From contig CP051232.1 of the NCBI GenBank assembly GCA_017792445.1, positions 2,888,001-2,952,000 on the forward strand: a stretch of 64,000 nucleotides of DNA, read 5' to 3'. The stretch comes from Maritimibacter sp. GTDB taxonomy: Bacteria; Pseudomonadota; Alphaproteobacteria; Rhodobacterales; Rhodobacteraceae. Below, piece by piece: positions 1-9,207 of the stretch; positions within the stretch are counted from its first letter, which is position 1, and each line of letters starts with the position of its first letter. A model generated the notes under the pieces. It was not told the origin of the DNA. It ran no database searches and saw only the letters and a list, made by a program, of their open reading frames with translations. The translations under genes and the position numbers were made by a program.

Positions 1-654
1 TGCCCCGACTGGCTGTACCTTCTGCGCGAATTCGACACCCTGTACCGCGCGGGCACGGCCGGTGGCAGCAAGCTGATCGGCGGCCACCGGCTTCGCGTGC
101 GTCGGGCGCTTGGGGCGATCCTCGACGCCAACCCCAATGTCGTCGCCCGCGCGCCCGAGGCGAAGCCGGTCACGGCGCACCTGATGCGGGCGCTGGACCT
201 TGGCGAGCGCGGCGCGGTGCATGGGCTGTCGCGCGCGCTGGGCCGGGTGGCGGACCGGCTGACGTGGGAATACGGCTATCAGAAGGTGCCGAAGGCGCTG
301 GCGCAGAAATATGCCTATTGCGAGGTGCTGGGCCCGCGCGGCCCGGTGCAGGCGGACCGGCTGATCCTCGGCTTTGTCCTGTTCGCCCCGCGCACCACCT
401 ATCCGCAGCACTCGCATCACGACATCGAGGAAAGCTATGTCGCCGTCTCGGGCGCGTGGTCCGAGAACGACGTGGCGGTTCACGCGCCGGGATCGCTGGT
501 GCTGAACCGGCCCGGGGCCGAGCACCGGATCACCACCGCCGAGATGGAGCCTTGCCTGTTGGCCTATGCGTGGATCGGTCCCGAGGCGAACCTGTCCGAC
601 CCCGGCATGCGGCTAAGCCGGACCCGCAAGGCGCGGATGGAACAGGGGATCTAG
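1..654 (+). CDS. dddL: DMSP lyase, DddL-type cupin (5' end cut off by window)
   Basis: This enzyme family cleaves dimethylsulfoniopropionate to acrylate and dimethyl sulfide in the cytoplasm of marine bacteria. The frame is open from base 1, so the true start lies upstream; 217 residues are visible against roughly 230 in DddL. The cupin metal-binding core is present: the stretch YPQHSHHDIEESY around base 409 supplies the His, Glu and Tyr ligands, and a further His lies in RPGAEHRITT. The N-terminal WLYLLREFDTLYR segment and the AYAWIGP ending resemble DddL rather than the shorter DddQ or DddW. That family choice is from memory of the family, not from a search. The next gene is convergent. Confidence 0.8.
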   Translation, partial: CPDWLYLLREFDTLYRAGTAGGSKLIGGHRLRVRRALGAILDANPNVVARAPEAKPVTAHLMRALDLGERGAVHGLSRALGRVADRLTWEYGYQKVPKALAQKYAYCEVLGPRGPVQADRLILGFVLFAPRTTYPQHSHHDIEESYVAVSGAWSENDVAVHAPGSLVLNRPGAEHRITTAEMEPCLLAYAWIGPEANLSDPGMRLSRTRKARMEQGI

Positions 655-672
655 GCCGGGCCCCGGGGCCGT

Positions 673-1140
673 TCACCCCAGCGCCAGCCGCATCACATGC
701 TGCGGCCCATATCCGCCGCCGTGATACAGGGCGCCCGTATCCTCGAACCCGCCCTTTTCGTAGACCCGCCGCGCCGCCGGGTTCTTCACGTTGACGGTAA
801 GGTAGCAGGCGCTTCGGCCGGGGTAGACGGTGCCGAGATATCCGCGCAGCAACAGGCAGGCGGCGGTCGCGTATCCCTTGCCCTGCGCGGCGTGGTCGAC
901 CGAGAACATCCGCAGCCCGATCGCATCGTCGGGGGCGAAGTCGTAGGCCGTGCCATAGTCCGGCTGGATCGCGAAGAAGCCCACCGGATGCCCATCCGCC
1001 AGCACGACATGGCCCTCGCGTCCGGGAGTGCCGACCACCTTTGACGGAAGATCGGCAAAGGGCGCCTGATCCGGCGGCAGCGTGAAATGGCGAAGCCGCC
1101 CGACTTCCGTGTCGGGCAGCCTCTCGATGGTGACGCCCAA
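673..1140 (-). CDS. GNAT-family N-acetyltransferase
   Basis: A 155-residue acetyl-CoA-dependent N-acetyltransferase of unknown substrate. The acetyl-CoA-binding motif lies in SVDHAAQGKGYATAA, followed by the usual NPAARRVYEKGGF motif of GNAT enzymes. The start is a TTG codon five bases past the pepF stop codon, preceded by GGAAT; I see no better start, so the N terminus is moderately uncertain. It is downstream of pepF on the same strand and probably co-transcribed with it. Nothing in the sequence points to a specific acceptor. Confidence 0.8.
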   Translation of the reverse strand: MGVTIERLPDTEVGRLRHFTLPPDQAPFADLPSKVVGTPGREGHVVLADGHPVGFFAIQPDYGTAYDFAPDDAIGLRMFSVDHAAQGKGYATAACLLLRGYLGTVYPGRSACYLTVNVKNPAARRVYEKGGFEDTGALYHGGGYGPQHVMRLALG

Positions 1141-1144
1141 GCGC

Positions 1145-2965
1145 TTATTCCAGCGCTTCGAGCTCGTCGATCATGCCCGAGATCATCGACAGGCCCTTGT
1201 CCCAGAATTTGGGATCCGAGGCGTCCAGCCCGAACGGCGCCAGAAGCTCTTTGTGGTGCTTCGACCCGCCCGCCTTCAGCATGTCGAAATACTTCTGCTG
1301 GAAGCCTTCGTCGCCTTCCTCGTAGACCGCGTACAGCGCGTTCACCAGCCCGTCGCCAAAGGCGTAGGCGTAGACGTAGAAGGGCGAATGGACGAAGTGC
1401 GGGATATAGGCCCAGAAGGTCTCGTACCCGTCCATGAAGTTGAACACCGGGCCAAGCGACTCGGCCTGCACCGACATCCACAGCGCGTTGATGTCGTCCG
1501 GCGTCAGTTCGCCATGGCGGCGCGCCTCGTGCAGCTTGCACTCGAAGTCGTAGAACGCGATCTGGCGGACCACCGTGTTGATCATGTCCTCGACCTTGCC
1601 GGCCAGCAGGACCTTCTTCTCGGTGTCGGACTTGGCGTTGGCCAGCAGCTTGCGGAAGGTCAGCATCTCGCCGAACACCGACGCGGTCTCGGCCAGCGTC
1701 AGCGGGGTCGACGACAGCAGCTCGCCCTGACCGGCGGCCAGCACCTGATGCACGCCGTGGCCCAACTCGTGCGCCAGCGTCATCACGTCCCGCGGTTTGC
1801 CAAGGTAGTTCAGCATCACGTAGGGGTGCACGTCGGTGACAGTCGGATGCGCGAAAGCGCCCGGCGCCTTGCCGGGCTTCACGCCGGCGTCGATCCAGCC
1901 CTTGCCGAAGAACGGTTCTGCGATCTCGGCCATGTGCGGGTCGAACCCGGCATAGGCGTCCATGACCAGCGCCTTCGCCTCGTCCCAGCCCACGGTGCGC
2001 TGCTCTTCCATCGGCAGCGGCGCGTTGCGGTCCCAGACCTCCATCGTGTCCAGCCCCAGCCATTTGCGCTTCAGCTCGTAATAGCGGTGCGACAGCTTCG
2101 GATAGGCAGCGACCACGGCGTTGCGCAGCGCCTCGACAACCTCGGGTTCCACGTCGTTGGCAAGGTGGCGGCCGTACTGCGCCGTCGGCATGTGACGCCA
2201 GCGGTCCTCGATCTCCTTCTCCTTCGCCAGCGTGTTGTGGACGCGGGCGAACAGCGGAAGGTGCTTGCCGAACACATGCGCCAGCTCGCGCGCGGCGGCC
2301 TCACGCTTGGCGCGGTCGGGCTCGGACAGGAAGTTCAGCGTTCCCTCGATCCCGTATTCCTCGCCGTCGACCTCGAAGATCAGCCCGGCGATGGTCTCGT
2401 CGAACAGCTTGTTCCACGCCGTCGCGCCCACGACCGAGCTGTCATGCAGGAACTTCTCCAGCTCGTCCGACAACTGGTGCGGCCGCATCTTGCGCAGGCG
2501 GTCGAAGATCGGCTTGTAGCGCGCCAGTTCGGCGTTCTCTGCAAACAGCGCGTCCAGCTTCTCGTCCGGGATGCGGTTCAACTCCAGCGAGAAGAACACC
2601 AGCGGCGTCGAGTAATTGGTGATCCGGTCCTGGCAGTCCGACATGAACTTGGCGCGCTCGGCGTCGGTGGTCTGCTGATAGTACCGCAGACCCGCGTAGG
2701 ACATGATCCGCCCGGTAACCATGTCGATCTTCTCGTTGCGCAGCACGCAGTCCAGCATGCCCTTGCCGTCAAGATCCGCCAGCTTGCCCTCGTAATCGGC
2801 GGCGAACGAGGCGCAGGCCTCTTCCAGCCAGTCGAGGTCGCGCTTCAGTTCCGGCGCGTCGGGCGAGGCATAAAGATCGGTCAGGTCCCATTCGGGAAGG
2901 TTTCCGAGATCCTTGCCGCCGGCGCTGGCGTTGGCGTCGAAAAGCGGGCGGGGAAGCGGTTTCAT
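1145..2965 (-). CDS. pepF: Oligoendopeptidase F, M3 metallopeptidase
   Basis: A cytosolic zinc metallopeptidase that cuts short peptides, 606 residues, the usual length for PepF. The zinc-binding HELGH motif is at about residues 399-403, within a typical M3 context (LAHELGHGVHQ). An upstream in-frame Met would add 11 residues. I chose the ATG at 2965 because it has a good AAGGAG ribosome-binding site six bases upstream and begins with a typical short leader. It is divergent from asd and is the first gene of a likely two-gene unit with the downstream acetyltransferase. Confidence 0.93.
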   Translation of the reverse strand: MKPLPRPLFDANASAGGKDLGNLPEWDLTDLYASPDAPELKRDLDWLEEACASFAADYEGKLADLDGKGMLDCVLRNEKIDMVTGRIMSYAGLRYYQQTTDAERAKFMSDCQDRITNYSTPLVFFSLELNRIPDEKLDALFAENAELARYKPIFDRLRKMRPHQLSDELEKFLHDSSVVGATAWNKLFDETIAGLIFEVDGEEYGIEGTLNFLSEPDRAKREAAARELAHVFGKHLPLFARVHNTLAKEKEIEDRWRHMPTAQYGRHLANDVEPEVVEALRNAVVAAYPKLSHRYYELKRKWLGLDTMEVWDRNAPLPMEEQRTVGWDEAKALVMDAYAGFDPHMAEIAEPFFGKGWIDAGVKPGKAPGAFAHPTVTDVHPYVMLNYLGKPRDVMTLAHELGHGVHQVLAAGQGELLSSTPLTLAETASVFGEMLTFRKLLANAKSDTEKKVLLAGKVEDMINTVVRQIAFYDFECKLHEARRHGELTPDDINALWMSVQAESLGPVFNFMDGYETFWAYIPHFVHSPFYVYAYAFGDGLVNALYAVYEEGDEGFQQKYFDMLKAGGSKHHKELLAPFGLDASDPKFWDKGLSMISGMIDELEALE

Positions 2966-3284
2966 GGGAACTCCTTCGGACATGGTACGCAAGCACATAT
3001 GCTGGCGGGGGCCGGGGATTCAAGCCGCGCGCGCCTCCTCCGGCCCCGCCAATGGCCCCCACAGGCGGCCCCCGGCGGAAAAACCCGCCTCCCGCGCCCC
3101 GCTTCTTCTCTTTCCAAATACCTCGGGGGGGAGCGAAGCGACGGGGGCGGAGCCCCCACCCGACCCCAGTCACGCAGACCACCACCGGGCGGGAACGCCG
3201 ACGGCAATAAAACCTCGACAATTCGCTTTCCACGCTAGGTCGGGTGCGATAAGAACCCCCGTCCTTAGACTCAAGGAGTGAAAA
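2966..3284. other. Divergent intergenic region pepF/asd with repeat copy
   Basis: This 319-base gap separates the divergently transcribed pepF and asd and must hold both promoters. Its centre is occupied by copy A of the dispersed hairpin repeat (3101-3157). The asd ribosome-binding site AAGGAG sits just upstream of 3285. A TCGACA hexamer near 3215 with TAGGTC about 15 bases on is a weak promoter candidate for asd. I see no open frame with coding character. Confidence 0.6.
3101..3157 (+). repeat. Dispersed intergenic hairpin repeat, copy A
   Basis: One of six related copies in this window. The pattern is GCTTCTTCTCTTTCCAAATA, then CCTCGGGGG, a variable AGCGAAGCGAC block, and a terminal GGGGGCGGAGCCCCC hairpin. 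This copy lies between divergent genes, so it is not simply a gene-end terminator. Confidence 0.8.
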
Positions 3285-4313
3285 ATGGGCTACAAGGTCG
3301 TCGTCGCGGGCGCCACGGGCAATGTGGGCCGCGAAATGCTGAACATCCTGGCCGAGCGCCAGTTCCCGGTCGATGAGATCGCGGCTCTGGCGAGCCGGAA
3401 ATCTCTCGGAACCGAAGTCTCGTTCGGCGACAAGACCCTGACCACCAAGGACCTCGACACATTCGACTTCACCGGCTGGGACATCGCGCTGTTCGCCGTC
3501 GGGTCGGAAGCCACGAAGAAATACGCGCCCGTCGCCGCCAAGGCCGGCTGCGTCGTGATCGACAACTCGTCGCTGTACCGCTACGACCCGGACGTTCCGC
3601 TGATCGTGCCCGAGTGCAACGCCGACGCGATCCATGGCTACAAGAAGAAGAACATCATCGCGAACCCGAACTGTTCGACCGCGCAGATGGTGGTGGCGCT
3701 GAAGCCGCTGCACGACCGCGCCAAGATCAAGCGGGTCGTCGTGTCGACCTACCAGTCGGTTTCCGGCTCGGGCAAGGAAGGCATCGACGAGCTGTGGGAC
3801 CAGACCAAGGGCATGTACGTGCCGGGTCAGGAGGTCGCGCCGAACAAGTTCCAGAAGCAGATCGCCTTCAACGTCATTCCGCATATCGACGTCTTCATGG
3901 AAGACGGCTCGACCAAGGAAGAGTGGAAGATGGTCGCCGAGACCAAGAAGATCATCGACCCCTCGATCAAGGTCACCGCGACCTGCGTGCGGGTGCCGGT
4001 CTTCGTCGGTCACTCGGAAGCCGTGAACATCGAGTTCGAGGAACCGCTGGACGAGGATGAGGCCCGCGAGATCCTGCGCACCGCGCCGGGCTGCCTTGTC
4101 GTCGACAAGCGCGAGGATGGCGGCTACGTCACCCCGATCGAATGCGTGGGCGACTTCGCCACCTTCATCAGCCGGATCCGCACCGACTCGACCATCGAGA
4201 ACGGGCTGAACATCTGGGTCGTCTCGGACAACCTTCGCAAGGGCGCCGCGCTGAACGCGGTGCAGATCGCCGAGGTTCTGGGCAACAAGGTGCTTCAGAA
4301 GGCAGACGCCTGA
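3285..4313 (+). CDS. asd: Aspartate-semialdehyde dehydrogenase
   Basis: Reduces aspartyl phosphate to aspartate semialdehyde with NADPH, the branch point to lysine, diaminopimelate, threonine and methionine. It has 342 residues. The N-terminal Rossmann motif is VAGATGNVG. The catalytic Cys is C130 in NPNCSTAQ, and the acid-base His is H243 in VFVGHSE. The start is fixed by AAGGAG ending seven bases upstream. A clear hairpin-plus-T terminator follows the stop codon, so it appears monocistronic. Confidence 0.96.
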   Translation: MGYKVVVAGATGNVGREMLNILAERQFPVDEIAALASRKSLGTEVSFGDKTLTTKDLDTFDFTGWDIALFAVGSEATKKYAPVAAKAGCVVIDNSSLYRYDPDVPLIVPECNADAIHGYKKKNIIANPNCSTAQMVVALKPLHDRAKIKRVVVSTYQSVSGSGKEGIDELWDQTKGMYVPGQEVAPNKFQKQIAFNVIPHIDVFMEDGSTKEEWKMVAETKKIIDPSIKVTATCVRVPVFVGHSEAVNIEFEEPLDEDEAREILRTAPGCLVVDKREDGGYVTPIECVGDFATFISRIRTDSTIENGLNIWVVSDNLRKGAALNAVQIAEVLGNKVLQKADA

Positions 4314-4338
4314 TCGTCAGGTCACAAGGGTACGGAAG

Positions 4339-4362
4339 GGGCGGCCGCTGGCCGCCCTTTCT
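4339..4362 (+). terminator. Rho-independent terminator of asd
   Basis: An 8-bp perfect stem, GGGCGGCC/GGCCGCCC, with a GCT loop, followed by TTTCTGCTTT. It begins 25 bases after the asd stop codon. Confidence 0.85.
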
Positions 4363-4430
4363 GCTTTCGGGGGCGGGACTTTGCCGCCCCGGATGACTAG
4401 GTGTCGGTGGGACGGCGGAAAGGGCGGCGC

Positions 4431-5177
4431 ATGACGATCACGCAGCAGGACGAACTCGACGGGCTGAAAGTCATCGGCCGGATCGTCGCCAATACCATGC
4501 AGGCGATGGGCGCGGCGCTGGAGCCGGGCATGACCACCCGCGAACTTGACGACATCGGCCGCGCCTTTCTCGCGCGTGAGGGGGCGGAACCCGCGCCCGA
4601 GGCGACCTATGGCTTTCCCGGCGCGACCTGTATCAGCGTCAACGAAGAGATCGCCCACGGCATCCCCGGCGACCGCGTCGTCGCGGCGGGGGATCTGGTG
4701 AACATCGACGTCTCCGCGTCGAAAGGCGGCTATTTCGCCGATACCGGCGCGACCTTTCGCGTGGCCCCGGTGCCCGACGCGCTGGACCGCCTGTGCCGCG
4801 ACGGGAAACGCGCGATGCAGATCGGCATCGGTCAGGTCGCCGAGGGCAAGCCGCTGTCGGGGATCGGCGCCGCCATCGGCCGCTTCGCCTCGGCCCGTGG
4901 CTACACGCTGATCCGCAACCTCGCCAGCCACGGGGTGGGCCGGTCGCTGCACGAGTACCCCGAGGAAATCGCCACTTGGCCCAGCCGCGACCGGCGGCGG
5001 ATCGGCAAGGGGCTGGTGCTGACGGTCGAGCCGTTCCTGTCCACCGGCGGCCATTGGGCCGAGCAGGGCGATGACGGCTGGACGCTGTACGCCGAGCCCT
5101 CCGCACCGGCGGTGCAGTACGAACACACGGTCGTCACAACGGCAAAGGGCGCGATCATCGTCACCCGGCCCGGCTGA
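4431..5177 (+). CDS. map: Type I methionine aminopeptidase
   Basis: Removes the initiator methionine from nascent proteins. From the ATG at 4431 it has 248 residues, near the usual 250-264. The metal ligands expected of the family are all visible: Asp93 and Asp104 in NIDVSASKGGYFADTG, His in ASHGVGRSLHE, Glu in VEPF, and Glu in the QYEHTVV ending; substrate-site His76 is in EIAHGIPGD. An upstream ATG at 4401 would add ten basic residues with no family counterpart, and GGAAAGG sits in front of 4431. The downstream gene is convergent, nine bases away. Confidence 0.92.
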   Translation: MTITQQDELDGLKVIGRIVANTMQAMGAALEPGMTTRELDDIGRAFLAREGAEPAPEATYGFPGATCISVNEEIAHGIPGDRVVAAGDLVNIDVSASKGGYFADTGATFRVAPVPDALDRLCRDGKRAMQIGIGQVAEGKPLSGIGAAIGRFASARGYTLIRNLASHGVGRSLHEYPEEIATWPSRDRRRIGKGLVLTVEPFLSTGGHWAEQGDDGWTLYAEPSAPAVQYEHTVVTTAKGAIIVTRPG

Positions 5178-5186
5178 CGTCCGGCC

Positions 5187-6062
5187 TTAGCCCACCAGCC
5201 GCGTTTTCGCGGCGGCGCGCACCGACCGGGTCAAGGGCTCCAGCGCCGCGGCCACGTGGCGGCTGACCTGCCAATACAGCGGCGTGTCGTGCGGCAGGCC
5301 GGGAACCAGCGGCACCAGCCGCCCGGCGGCGATGTGGTCGCGCACCAGCGGTTCCGGGTTCATCCCCCACGCCAGCCCCGCCAGCGCAAGGTCGACGAAA
5401 GCATGGGTCGAGGGCGCCATGTGCGGCACCAGCGGCACGTCCCGCCCGACGGCCATCCGCACCCAGTCGTGCTGCAACCTGTCCTTGGCGTCGAAGGCCA
5501 TCACGGGCGAGGCGGCAAGGGCGTCCGGCGAGACGCCGCCGCCGAACCAGCGCGCGTGGAACGCGGGCGAGCAGGTCGCGATATAGCGCAGCGCCCCAAG
5601 CGGGTGCGCGTTGCAGCCCTGCACCGGACCCGGCTGCGCCGTGACCGCCGCCGCCACGGCGCCACGGCGCAGCCAGTCGTGCGAATGCGCCTGATCGTCG
5701 ATCACGAGGTCGTAGACGAAGCCTTCCGCACCGGCCAGCGCCGCCGGGAACCATGTCGCCAGCGAGTCCGCGTTGACCGCCAGACGCAGCGGCGCGGGGG
5801 CAAGGGCGGCAAGATCCTCGCCCAGCGTGCGCTCCATCAGCCCCACCGCCTCGGCATGGCGTTGCAGGCGGTCGCCGGTTTCGGTCGCGGTGCAGGGTGT
5901 GCCGCGCAGCACCAGCACCGCACCCATCCGTTCCTCCAGCGCGCGGATGCGTTGCGACACGGCGGACGGGGTGACGCCAAGCTGCGCGGCGGCGGCGTCG
6001 AAGCTGCCGGTGCGGATCACCGCCGACAGGGCGGCAAGGGCGGGGTAGTCGAGTTGTGGCAT
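5187..6062 (-). CDS. argP: LysR-family regulator, ArgP/LysG type
   Basis: A transcription activator of 291 residues with an N-terminal winged helix-turn-helix (about residues 4-62, SFDAAAAQLGVTPSAVSQRI) and a periplasmic-binding-like effector domain. ArgP/LysG proteins sense lysine and arginine and switch on a divergently encoded LysE/ArgO exporter. Exactly such an exporter starts 69 bases away in the opposite direction, which is the main support for the subfamily. The effector is inferred, not shown. Confidence 0.85.
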   Translation of the reverse strand: MPQLDYPALAALSAVIRTGSFDAAAAQLGVTPSAVSQRIRALEERMGAVLVLRGTPCTATETGDRLQRHAEAVGLMERTLGEDLAALAPAPLRLAVNADSLATWFPAALAGAEGFVYDLVIDDQAHSHDWLRRGAVAAAVTAQPGPVQGCNAHPLGALRYIATCSPAFHARWFGGGVSPDALAASPVMAFDAKDRLQHDWVRMAVGRDVPLVPHMAPSTHAFVDLALAGLAWGMNPEPLVRDHIAAGRLVPLVPGLPHDTPLYWQVSRHVAAALEPLTRSVRAAAKTRLVG

Positions 6063-6131
6063 TAGTTTGGCTTATCTGGCTTCAGGTAAATTAGTTTGAA
6101 TGATCCGCTGCGCCGGGGCAAGCGGGGCGGC
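6063..6131. promoter_or_regulatory. argP-argO intergenic control region
   Basis: The 69-base gap is AT-rich compared with its neighbours. It carries two direct copies of ATTAGTTTG, at 6061-6069 (overlapping the argP start) and 6090-6098, 29 bases apart centre to centre. This spacing places them on roughly the same DNA face (about three turns), as expected for LysR-type tetramer binding and autoregulation. Binding is inferred from position only. Confidence 0.5.
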
Positions 6132-6749
6132 ATGGAGCACGTCACCTATCTTCCCGCCGCCGCCACCGGGTTCGCCACCGGCTTTTCCCTGATCCTTGCC
6201 ATCGGGGCGCAGAACGCCTTTGTCCTGCGGCAGGGTCTTCGGCGCGAGCATGTGTTCGCCGTGTGCCTGGCCTGCGCCCTCAGCGACGCGGTGCTGATCG
6301 CGCTGGGCGTCGCGGGCTTCGCGGCGGTGCAGGCCGTGCTGCCGGGCATCGAGCCCTTGATGCGATGGGCCGGGGCGGCGTTCCTGCTGGTTTATGGAAC
6401 ACTGTCCTTCCGCCGCGCGCTGGGCCCGGCCGAGGCGCTTTCGCCGGCGGCAGAAGGCGCGGGGTCGCTGCGCCGGGCGCTGCTGACCTGCCTCGCGCTG
6501 ACGTGGCTAAACCCGCATGTCTACCTCGACACGGTGGTCCTGCTGGGCTCGATCTCGGCGGGCTGGGGCGCGGCGCGGTTGGCCTTCGGCATCGGGGCCG
6601 TCGCTGCCTCGTTCACCTTCTTCTTCGGCCTTGGCTATGGCGCGCGGCTGCTGGCGCCGGTTTTCGCCCGACCCGCAAGCTGGCGGGTGCTCGAGGCGGT
6701 GGTCGGCGTGACCATGTGGGCCATCGCGGCAAAGCTGCTGCTGGGCTGA
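6132..6749 (+). CDS. argO: LysE/ArgO-family amino acid exporter
   Basis: An inner-membrane exporter for basic amino acids, 205 residues from the ATG at 6132, the usual size, with about six membrane segments. The family signature GFSLILAIGAQNAFVLRQGL is present near the N terminus and LTWLNPHVYLDTVVLLG in the middle. A longer reading from TTG at 6096 is possible but would enter the control region. It is divergent from the LysR regulator, the standard arrangement for this exporter. Whether lysine, arginine or both are exported cannot be read from the sequence. Confidence 0.87.
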   Translation: MEHVTYLPAAATGFATGFSLILAIGAQNAFVLRQGLRREHVFAVCLACALSDAVLIALGVAGFAAVQAVLPGIEPLMRWAGAAFLLVYGTLSFRRALGPAEALSPAAEGAGSLRRALLTCLALTWLNPHVYLDTVVLLGSISAGWGAARLAFGIGAVAASFTFFFGLGYGARLLAPVFARPASWRVLEAVVGVTMWAIAAKLLLG

Positions 6750-6803
6750 CCACGCGACGTCGGCCCTTGTGGCGACGCGCACGGTGCGGGATAGAGCAGG
6801 GGC

Positions 6804-7715
6804 ATGTCCGACGTCGCTTCCCCTCCGAACCGCCCCGTGACCGGCGTCCTGTGGATGCTGGCGACCGGCGTGCAGTTCGTGGCGGTGACCGCGCTGGTGA
6901 AGCAATTCGGGCAGGGGCTGCCCGCGGCAGAGGCCGCGTTCCTGCGCTATGCGCTGGGGCTGCTGTTCTTTCTGCCGATGCTGCGCCCGGTGTTCGCCGT
7001 CGCAAGAGACCGCCCCCTGCTTCGGCTGTTCGGCATCCGCGGCTTCGTTCACGGGCTGGGCGTGATCCTGTGGTTCTTCGCGATGACCCGCATCTCGATC
7101 GCCGAGGTCACGGCTTTGAACTATCTCTCTCCGGTCTACGTCACCATCGGCGCGGCGATCTTCCTTGGCGAGAAGCTGGCGTTCCGCCGGATCAGCGCCG
7201 TGATCGTGGCGCTTCTTGGCGCGCTGGTGATCCTGCGGCCCGGTGTGCGCGAGCTGTCGCCAGGCCACATCGCGATGCTGGGCACTGGCCTGCTGTTCGC
7301 CTGTTCGTACCTGATCGCCAAAACGCTGTCAGGCCGCGCCGCCCCGGTCGTGGTCGTTGCGTGGATGTCCATTTTCGTGACCGCCACGCTGCTGCCCTTC
7401 GCGCTGGCCGACTGGGTCTGGCCGACGTGGCCACAACTGGGCGGCATGTTCCTGACCGCGGTCTTCGCCACCGGCGGGCACCTGACGATGACGCTCGCCT
7501 TCCGCGCGGCGCCGATGACGGTGACGCAGCCGGTGACGTTCCTACAGCTGATCTGGGCCGTGATCCTTGGCGCGGTGGTGTTCAGCGAACCGCCCGACGC
7601 CTTCGTGATCCTTGGCGGCACCATCGTGCTGGCTGCGGTCAGCTTCATCACGTGGCGCGAGGCGGTGCTGAAGCGGCGCGAGATTACTCCGGTCTCGGTG
7701 GCCACCAAGGTCTGA
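6804..7715 (+). CDS. DMT-superfamily (EamA) transporter
   Basis: A ten-helix inner-membrane permease of 303 residues composed of two EamA repeats (about residues 12-145 and 155-290). The family exports metabolites or amino acids; the substrate is not predictable here. AGGGG precedes the ATG by a short gap. It follows the ArgO-type exporter on the same strand after 54 bases, so the two may be co-transcribed. Confidence 0.85.
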   Translation: MSDVASPPNRPVTGVLWMLATGVQFVAVTALVKQFGQGLPAAEAAFLRYALGLLFFLPMLRPVFAVARDRPLLRLFGIRGFVHGLGVILWFFAMTRISIAEVTALNYLSPVYVTIGAAIFLGEKLAFRRISAVIVALLGALVILRPGVRELSPGHIAMLGTGLLFACSYLIAKTLSGRAAPVVVVAWMSIFVTATLLPFALADWVWPTWPQLGGMFLTAVFATGGHLTMTLAFRAAPMTVTQPVTFLQLIWAVILGAVVFSEPPDAFVILGGTIVLAAVSFITWREAVLKRREITPVSVATKV

Positions 7716-7794
7716 CGCCTTCGCCTTTCCGTGCGGGGCTGGCACCACGGCACCTCCCGGCCTATCTATTCCGGGATCGGGCAAGGAGCATCGC

Positions 7795-9207
7795 TTGGGA
7801 CTGGGAGACATCGCCGACGGCCTGAGCCGCGGCGTCGAAAGCATCGGCAGCACCGTCAGCGGCGCGTTCTTCGAACCGGTCGTCCGGCTGGGCGTCACCG
7901 GTCTTAGCCGTGCGGGCAAGACGGTGTTCATCACCTCGCTGGTCGCCAACCTGCTGGACCGGGCGCGGATGCCGCAACTTGCGGCCGCGTCCGAGGGGCG
8001 CATTCTGACCGCGTACCTTCAGCCGCAGCCCGACGATACCGTTCCGCGGTTCGATTTCGAGACTCACCTTGCCGCGCTGACCGCCGCCCAGCCGCGCTGG
8101 CCGGAAAGCACCCGCGCCGTCAGCCAGCTGCGCCTGTCCCTGCGCGTCCGCCCCGCCGGGTTGCTTGCGGGGATACAGGGGCCGCGGACCATTCATCTCG
8201 ACATCGTGGACTATCCCGGCGAATGGCTTTTGGACCTTGAGCTGCTGGACCTGTCCTACGAGGACTGGGCGTCGAAGGCGCTGCACCGGGCCGAGGGGCG
8301 GTCGCAGGCCGAAGCCTACATGGCGCTGGCCCGCGATATCGACGGCGACGCCAAGTTCGAGGAACCGCAAGCACGGCAACTGGCGGACGGCTATGCCGCC
8401 TACCTGCAAGAGGCGCGCGAGGCGGGCTATTCCGACTGCACGCCGGGCCGCTTCCTGCTGCCGGGCGAGATGGCGGGCAGCCCCGCGCTGACCTTCGCGC
8501 CGATCCCCAAGCCCGCGCGCGGCAAGCGTGGCAGCCTCTGGCGCGAGATGGAACGCCGCTACGATGCCTACACCGCGCGGATCGTGAAGCCGTTCTTCCG
8601 CGATCACTTCTCTCGGATCGACCGGCAGATCGTGCTGGTCGACGCGCTGGGCGCGATCCATGCCGGCCCCGCCGCACTGGACGACCTGCGCCGCGCGATG
8701 ACCGACATCCTGTCGGCCTTCCGCCCGGGACGGAACGCGTGGCTGTCGCGGCTGTTGCTGGGCCAGCGGGTCGAGAAGATCCTGTTCGCCGCCACCAAGG
8801 CCGACCATCTGCACCATCTGCAACACCCGCGCCTGACGCATATCATGGAGGCGCTTGTGCGCGACGCGAAGGACCGCGCCGACTTTGCGGGCGCCAAGAC
8901 CGAGAGCATGGCCATCGCCGCCCTGCGCGCCACGGTGGAGGAAACGCTTGGCCACGGCGGGCGCAATCTTGACTGCGTGCGGGGCACGTTGCTGGACGGG
9001 CGGCAGGCGGCGTTCTATCCGGGCGAGCTGCCAGAGGATCCGCAGCGGCTGCTGGGACCCGCCCGCGAGGGCGCCGAAACGTGGCTGGACGAGGATTACG
9101 CCATCATGAACTTCGCCCCCGCCGCGCTGCGGCTAAAGCCGGGCGAGGGGCCGCCGCACATCCGGCTGGACCGGGCGGCGCAGTTCCTGTTCGGCGACCG
9201 GTTGTGA
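7795..9207 (+). CDS. ycjX: YcjX-family P-loop ATP/GTPase
   Basis: A 470-residue YcjX-like P-loop protein, a family linked in enterobacteria to the phage-shock (Psp) regulon. The Walker A motif is GLSRAGKT at residues 36-43, and a DYPGEWLLDL segment marks the switch region. The start is TTG at 7795, supported by AAGGAG seven bases upstream; no ATG fits. The stop overlaps the possible GTG start of the next gene (GTGA), and ycjF follows, giving the usual ycjX-ycjF pair with an acetyltransferase inserted between them. Confidence 0.9.
   Translation: MGLGDIADGLSRGVESIGSTVSGAFFEPVVRLGVTGLSRAGKTVFITSLVANLLDRARMPQLAAASEGRILTAYLQPQPDDTVPRFDFETHLAALTAAQPRWPESTRAVSQLRLSLRVRPAGLLAGIQGPRTIHLDIVDYPGEWLLDLELLDLSYEDWASKALHRAEGRSQAEAYMALARDIDGDAKFEEPQARQLADGYAAYLQEAREAGYSDCTPGRFLLPGEMAGSPALTFAPIPKPARGKRGSLWREMERRYDAYTARIVKPFFRDHFSRIDRQIVLVDALGAIHAGPAALDDLRRAMTDILSAFRPGRNAWLSRLLLGQRVEKILFAATKADHLHHLQHPRLTHIMEALVRDAKDRADFAGAKTESMAIAALRATVEETLGHGGRNLDCVRGTLLDGRQAAFYPGELPEDPQRLLGPAREGAETWLDEDYAIMNFAPAALRLKPGEGPPHIRLDRAAQFLFGDRL

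Noticed and set aside
1082-3238. A 718-codon open frame opposite pepF
   Set aside because: It mirrors a well-conserved peptidase gene with a zinc motif; the translated product is His/Arg/Val-rich shadow sequence.
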